From NCBI GenBank assembly GCA_028706415.1, contig JAQWBK010000008.1, positions 1 through 9,223 of the forward strand: 9,223 nt of DNA, in the 5' to 3' direction. Source of the DNA: Oscillospiraceae bacterium (GTDB taxonomy: Bacteria > Bacillota > Clostridia > Oscillospirales > Acutalibacteraceae). How positions within the stretch are numbered: the stretch's first letter is position 1; every line of letters begins with the position of its first letter. The notes beneath the pieces are model-generated. The model ran no database searches. It had not been told where the DNA came from and saw nothing but the letters and a program-made list of their open reading frames with translations. This document shows, in pieces, positions 6,118 through 9,223 of this stretch. Made by a program: the position numbers and the translations under genes.

Positions 6118-7179
6118 ATGCCGAATATAGTGGAAACCATTCTTAATCTTGCGGTTGAGAGAAAATGCTCAGATATCCATATTACCGTTGGGGTGCCGCC
6201 CATGGGGAGGATTGACGGACAGCTTACTCCTTTTGATGGATATGATAGACTGACCAACGATCAAACAAAATCGCTGGCATATTCCATGGTCAATGAGGAT
6301 CAGCTGAAAAGACTGGAACAAAACGGCGAGGTTGACTTTTCTTATTCCATATCAAACTTGGGGCGTTTTCGTGTCAATATTTTTAGACAGCGGGGCTCAT
6401 TTTCTGTGGTGCTTCGTGTTCTTTCAAGCAAAATACCCACAATTGATGAGCTTGGTCTTCCTCTCGTGCTCAAGGACCTTGCATTAAAGCCCAGGGGGTT
6501 AATTCTTGTAACCGGCCCCACAGGAAGCGGTAAATCCACCACCCTTGCATCAATTATAGATTACATAAACAATAACAGAAGGGGTCATATACTCACCCTG
6601 GAGGATCCAATAGAATATCTTCACAAACATAACCGCTGCATTGTAAACCAGCGGGAAGTGGGGGATGACAGCAAATCATTTGCTTCAGGGCTTCGTTCCG
6701 CCCTTCGTGAAGACCCGGATGTTATACTTGTCGGCGAAATGCGAGACCTGGAGACCATATCCATTGCTGTGTCCGCCGCCGAAACCGGGCACCTTGTGCT
6801 CTCGACGCTGCATACCGTGAATGCGGCCCAGACGGTCGACAGAATCATCGATATGTATCCAAGCAACCAGCAGCAGCAAATAAAGGTTCAGCTGGCGGGA
6901 GTTTTGCAGGGGGTTATTTCTCAGCAGCTTTTAAGGGTGCAAGGAGGACATGGGCGGGTTGCAGCATTCGAGATACTGCTTTTCTCGGATGGTATGAGAA
7001 ATATAATCAGGGAAGGGAAAACCCAACAAATTCCTTCAATGATGCAGACGGCCTTCTCACAGGGCATGATGACCATGGATTATTCCCTTGCTCAGCATGT
7101 CAAAAAAGGGAACATCATACTTCAGGATGCCCTGCTTCATTGCACCGATTCAGAAATGCTAAAGCGATATTTAGGTTAA
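6118..7179 (+). CDS. pilT: Type IV pilus retraction ATPase PilT
   Basis: PilT is the cytoplasmic hexameric ATPase that depolymerises the pilus, giving retraction, twitching motility and DNA uptake. The product (353 residues from the chosen start, normal length) has a PAS-like N-domain starting VERKCSDIHITVG, then the RecA-like core: Walker A GPTGSGKS (133-140), Asp box TLEDPIEY (160-167), Walker B DPDVILVGEMRD (199-210), His box TGHLVLSTLHT (223-233), a NQQQQIK stretch, and GMRNIIREGK (292-301), equivalent to the PilT-specific AIRNLIREGK motif needed for retraction. It lacks the PilB zinc cysteines. ATG at 6112 is only one or two bases from the GGGAGA site; ATG at 6118 has better spacing (about eight) and gives MPNIVETIL. 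It is co-transcribed with pilB. No pilC or pilin follows; repeats and a terminator end the operon. Confidence 0.94.
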   Translation: MPNIVETILNLAVERKCSDIHITVGVPPMGRIDGQLTPFDGYDRLTNDQTKSLAYSMVNEDQLKRLEQNGEVDFSYSISNLGRFRVNIFRQRGSFSVVLRVLSSKIPTIDELGLPLVLKDLALKPRGLILVTGPTGSGKSTTLASIIDYINNNRRGHILTLEDPIEYLHKHNRCIVNQREVGDDSKSFASGLRSALREDPDVILVGEMRDLETISIAVSAAETGHLVLSTLHTVNAAQTVDRIIDMYPSNQQQQIKVQLAGVLQGVISQQLLRVQGGHGRVAAFEILLFSDGMRNIIREGKTQQIPSMMQTAFSQGMMTMDYSLAQHVKKGNIILQDALLHCTDSEMLKRYLG

Positions 7180-7181
7180 TA

Positions 7182-7266
7182 TTTATTGTCTCAACTATTG
7201 AATTTGAGAAGGCTTCCAGCAGCCGGCCGAACCCCTCGGCTTTCAGCCGAGGGTGGTTGGGTTGGA
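7182..7266 (+). repeat. Palindrome-bearing repeat, family B copy 1
   Basis: About 84 bp starting TTTATTGTCTCAACTATTG, directly after the pilT stop. It contains a 9-bp stem CCCTCGGCT/AGCCGAGGG with the loop TTC and ends GGTGGTTGGGTTGGA. The same sequence recurs at 7459-7543 with roughly eight differences, and in inverted, rearranged form at 8342-8583. No coding capacity and no T run after the stem, so it is not an ordinary terminator; it looks like a REP-type dispersed repeat. Confidence 0.75.
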
Positions 7267-7281
7267 AACAGTATTACATAC

Positions 7282-7318
7282 AGCCCTCGGTCTTTATGCT
7301 ACATTCCGAGGGCTTTTG
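7282..7318 (+). terminator. Intrinsic terminator of the pilB-pilT operon
   Basis: AGCCCTCGG (7282-7290) pairs perfectly with CCGAGGGCT (7306-7314) around a 15-base loop, followed by TTTGTG. It lies about 100 bases after pilT, beyond repeat B copy 1, and is the only terminator-like hairpin with a T tract in this gap. Its CCCTCGG core resembles the repeat-B stem, so a common origin is possible. Confidence 0.65.
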
Positions 7319-7458
7319 TGTAGAGATAATTAAAAAGGTGTCTATTAGTATAATAAAGTGGCGTCAATTAATGTTTTTTATTTTTTGTGCAGCCAAACCG
7401 ACAACTTTGTGATATATTATATTTAAACATTTTCAGCTCGGTATGTTCAGGGCTGATT
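7319..7458. other. A/T-rich gap between the two direct repeat-B copies
   Basis: No ORF or RNA gene is supported. TATATT boxes occur around 7413-7423 but without a matching -35 at the right distance, so I cannot place the promoter of the downstream acyltransferase gene with confidence. Confidence 0.4.
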
Positions 7459-7543
7459 TTTATTGTCTCAGCTATTGAATTTGAGACGGCTGCCAGCTAC
7501 CAGCCGAACCCCTCGGCTTTCAGCCGAGGGTGGTTGAGTTGAC
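7459..7543 (+). repeat. Palindrome-bearing repeat, family B copy 2
   Basis: A second, same-orientation copy of the repeat at 7182-7266, starting TTTATTGTCTCAGCTATTG and carrying the same CCCTCGGCT/AGCCGAGGG hairpin. It ends about ten bases before the ribosome binding site of the acyltransferase gene, so the hairpin would be in that gene's 5' leader unless transcription starts after it. Confidence 0.75.
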
Positions 7544-7561
7544 AAGTAAGGAGAAAATATA

Positions 7562-8341
7562 TTGTGTGCAAGAAAGGTATTTAAGAACGATCGCCGCATT
7601 CATTTTATAGATGAGATGCGCGGATTTGCCATAATATTGATGGTGGCATTTCACACATTTTACACCGCCGGTTATTTATTTGACGCGGAATGGGGTAGAT
7701 TTCTGTTTCAATTTTTCGTACCGGTTGAGCCGTTTTTTGCAGGCATGTTTATTTTTATCAGCGGTATATCCTGCCGACTGTCACACAGCAATATAAAGCG
7801 GGGATTGCTTCTTTTGGTGGTGGCCGTTCTTATAACGGTATTGCTCAGCATATTTATGCCGGATGAGATAATCATATTCGGAATTCTGCACTTTTTAGCC
7901 GTATCAATCTTAATATTCGCGCTTATCCGTCCGATTCTTGACCGCATTCATCCTGTTTTGGGTCTGTTTATATGCAGTGCCCTCCTTCTTATAACATGGT
8001 GGGTTCCCAATTATCAGGGTGGGTTTATCGGGATTAAGGGCCTTATTACTTGGCAAATACCCGAAACGGTAAAGCAGCCGTGGCTATATCCGCTGGGCTT
8101 GGGTGACATGGTAAGCTCGGACTATTTTCCAATCCTACCATGGATATTCTGCTTCCTTGGGGGCAGCTTTTTCGGAGTATGGGCGGCCAGAAGGCAGCTG
8201 CCTAACTGGATGAACAAGCAGCGCATACCCCTGCTATCAAAAACCGGACGGTATTCGTTGATAATTTATATTTTGCATCAGCCGGTTATATATGCCGTAT
8301 GTTATTCGGTTAAAAAAATTATACTTTTGGTAAATGAATAA
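7562..8341 (+). CDS. Membrane acyltransferase, DUF1624 / heparan-alpha-glucosaminide N-acetyltransferase catalytic-type
   Basis: A 259-residue multi-pass membrane protein. Its N-terminus RRIHFIDEMRGFAIILMVAF followed by His31 is the signature of the DUF1624/HGSNAT catalytic family, relatives of which move acetyl groups across a membrane onto sugars. Other family marks are PFFAGMFIFISGISCRLS (about 57-74), FMPDEIIIFGILHFL (98-112), SSDYFPILPWIFCFLGG (185-201) and the C-terminal YSLIIYILHQPVIY (231-244). About seven hydrophobic segments are visible. The start is TTG at 7562 with AAGGAG eight bases before it. The gene is complete and stands alone, bracketed by repeat B copies in opposite orientation. 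Acceptor and pathway are unknown; modification of a cell-wall or capsule sugar is an inference. It converges on the DUF1836 gene. Confidence 0.85.
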   Translation: MCARKVFKNDRRIHFIDEMRGFAIILMVAFHTFYTAGYLFDAEWGRFLFQFFVPVEPFFAGMFIFISGISCRLSHSNIKRGLLLLVVAVLITVLLSIFMPDEIIIFGILHFLAVSILIFALIRPILDRIHPVLGLFICSALLLITWWVPNYQGGFIGIKGLITWQIPETVKQPWLYPLGLGDMVSSDYFPILPWIFCFLGGSFFGVWAARRQLPNWMNKQRIPLLSKTGRYSLIIYILHQPVIYAVCYSVKKIILLVNE

Positions 8342-8583
8342 AACTCGACCACCCTCAGCTGAAAGCCGTCTCATACTGTTCTCAAGTAATAGGTGAGACA
8401 AAATTTGCGAGGATGTTTTTCGTCATGCAAGGCGGAGGAGGAGAGTGGGCGACGCCCGCCGACGACAACAACGCTGTATGGCGGAAAACATCCTCGCAAA
8501 GATGTCTTGATTTTTACTTGAGATCAGTATAAAGTTCTTCGCCTGAAAGGCGAAGGTTTTAGACCAATAGTTGAGACAATAAA
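8342..8583 (-). repeat. Inverted, rearranged family-B repeat interrupted by a family-A element
   Basis: Read on the minus strand from 8583, it begins with the B start (TTTATTGTCTCAACTATTG) and then has a variant hairpin CTTCGCC/GGCGAAG with the same TTTCA loop. The family-A element follows, and then GAGACGGCTTTCAG leads into the B end GGTGGTCGAGTT at 8342. Compared with copy 2, the last part lacks the segment between two CGGCT motifs, as a deletion across short direct repeats would leave. It begins one base after the acyltransferase stop. Confidence 0.6.
8374..8529. mobile_element. MITE-like palindromic element, family A copy 2
   Basis: The second copy of the 152-bp element at 2217-2368: CTG at 8376 to CAG at 8527, again flanked by TA. 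Its two halves are complementary well beyond the 16-bp ends; TTTGCGAGGATGTTTT near 8404-8419 matches AAAACATCCTCGCAAA at 8485-8500, so the single strand can fold into one long hairpin. The central stem is GTGGGC/GCCCGC with a G-T pair where copy 1 has G-C. It sits inside family-B sequence, so it inserted after that B copy. Confidence 0.7.
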
Positions 8584-8610
8584 TTACGGGCGGTATACTA
8601 CCGCCCGTAA
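8584..8610 (-). terminator. Terminator of the DUF1836 gene
   Basis: TTACGGGCGGTA (8584-8595) and TACCGCCCGTAA (8599-8610) form a perfect 12-bp stem with a 3-base loop, 11 bases past the stop of the minus-strand gene. On that strand it is followed by TTTATTG, part of the B repeat start. On the plus strand it is followed by AATTATT, so it may also stop acyltransferase transcripts. Confidence 0.8.
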
Positions 8611-8621
8611 AATTATTAGTC

Positions 8622-9206
8622 TTATTTTTTGTTTTTATCTTTCTCTTTATCTTTTTCCTTTTCCTTGTCCTTGTCGGGGTGGGGAGGCTCTGAGAGGGAG
8701 ATGAGTATGCGGGCAGCTACAATTCGGTTGGCGTTTGCCTCAAGCGCAAGCTGAAGGGCAAGCTTACGCAGGGCATCTTCATCCTCCCCCGCGGTTTCGG
8801 TAATCCGGTCGGTTGCTTCCTTTACGGCCTCGCTGTGGGTCAGGGCAAACTCGGCATATATATCGTTGATTTTGTCGGTTGTCTTCAAGCCATGCAGCAG
8901 CTTGGATATTTCGGGCAGGGAAAGCACCGACTTGAGTGAGCATATCATCAAAAGCATACCCAGATGCTTTTGTGAATATTTTTTGCGGACAGGTCTTGGC
9001 AGTACGCCGTCCTTGACATAGTTGTTAATCATGCTGGGGGTGATAATGCGTTCGCCCTCGGGAGAAAAAGGCTCAAGATACTTATTCATGAAGGTAAGCA
9101 CCTGATCCATATAAAGGTCGAGTTCGGGAAGCCGCTCCCATGGAGCAGGGGTATATTCATTAACCGTGGTAATCCATTTATTCAGTTCCTTAGAGGGATA
9201 ATCCAT
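8622..9206 (-). CDS. DUF1836 family protein with MerR-like HTH region
   Basis: A 194-residue soluble protein. The middle part (about 50-110) contains ITPSMINNYVKDGVLPRPVR, then KKYSQKHLGMLLMICSLKSV and LSLPEISKLL. This MINNYVK.G.l..P..KkYs..hl..Ll pattern is the DUF1836 signature and resembles the winged-helix DNA-binding region of MerR-type regulators, so a transcriptional role is likely but unproven. The C-terminus is helical and ends in a 16-18 residue tail of alternating Lys, Asp and Glu (PDKDKEKEKDKEKDKNKK), probably disordered. The ATG at 9206 has AGGTGG about seven bases upstream. The gene is complete, with its own terminator at 8584-8610. Its target is not evident; DUF1836 genes are usually solitary in Firmicutes. 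Confidence 0.85.
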   Translation of the reverse strand: MDYPSKELNKWITTVNEYTPAPWERLPELDLYMDQVLTFMNKYLEPFSPEGERIITPSMINNYVKDGVLPRPVRKKYSQKHLGMLLMICSLKSVLSLPEISKLLHGLKTTDKINDIYAEFALTHSEAVKEATDRITETAGEDEDALRKLALQLALEANANRIVAARILISLSEPPHPDKDKEKEKDKEKDKNKK

Positions 9207-9223
9207 AGCGGCTCCACCTTTCT

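Noticed and set aside
7140..7412. ORF overlapping the end of pilT and repeat B
   Set aside because: It overlaps the coding end of pilT and runs through a repeat and a terminator hairpin.
7182..7543. CRISPR-like array suggested by two direct repeats
   Set aside because: Only two direct copies of about 84 bp, 192 bases apart, with no regular spacers; they fit a dispersed palindromic repeat.

Overview
The window looks like a chromosomal segment of an anaerobic Clostridia-type Firmicute, possibly from the Oscillospiraceae/Ruminococcaceae side. That is inferred from moderate GC with A/T-rich intergenic DNA, strong Shine-Dalgarno sites paired with TTG starts, a Gram-positive-style PgcA phosphoglucomutase, a DUF1836 protein, and sigma-like genes of the kind carried on clostridial integrative elements. 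No rRNA, complete tRNA, CRISPR array or intact transposase was seen.

Layout. (1) Positions 1-1050 read as the decayed edge of an integrative element. They hold the 5' part of a minus-strand sigma-like gene running off the left edge, the 3' half of a tRNA gene with CCA followed by a perfect terminator hairpin, a possible 59-codon plus-strand ORF, and a minus-strand sigma region-4-like HTH fragment. (2) Positions 1180-1387 are a structured leader: a good promoter followed at once by a roughly 25-bp hairpin. (3) pilD (prepilin peptidase, +) converges on pgcA (phosphoglucomutase, -). The 236 bp between them hold an inverted repeat that looks like a shared terminator, split by a palindromic MITE-like element (family A). 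(4) A divergent regulatory region (4129-4414) with several palindromes separates pgcA from the type IV pilus motor pair pilB-pilT (+). (5) After pilT comes repeat family B (two direct copies) with a terminator between them, then a membrane acyltransferase of the DUF1624/HGSNAT type (+). (6) The 280 bp after that gene are filled by inverted family-B sequence interrupted by a second family-A element, then the terminator of a minus-strand DUF1836 gene that ends the window.

How the genes fit together. PilD processes and methylates prepilins, PilB powers pilus extension and PilT powers retraction. The platform protein PilC, the pilins and the PilM/N/O proteins are absent here and must be encoded elsewhere if the system works. 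PgcA supplies glucose-1-phosphate for sugar-nucleotide synthesis, and the acyltransferase probably modifies a surface glycan, so cell-surface assembly is a loose shared theme, though nothing shows co-regulation. The most unusual content is non-coding: two families of palindromic repeats with structure-preserving differences, one apparently inserted in a terminator loop and one nested in the other family. I see no convincing new multi-gene system.
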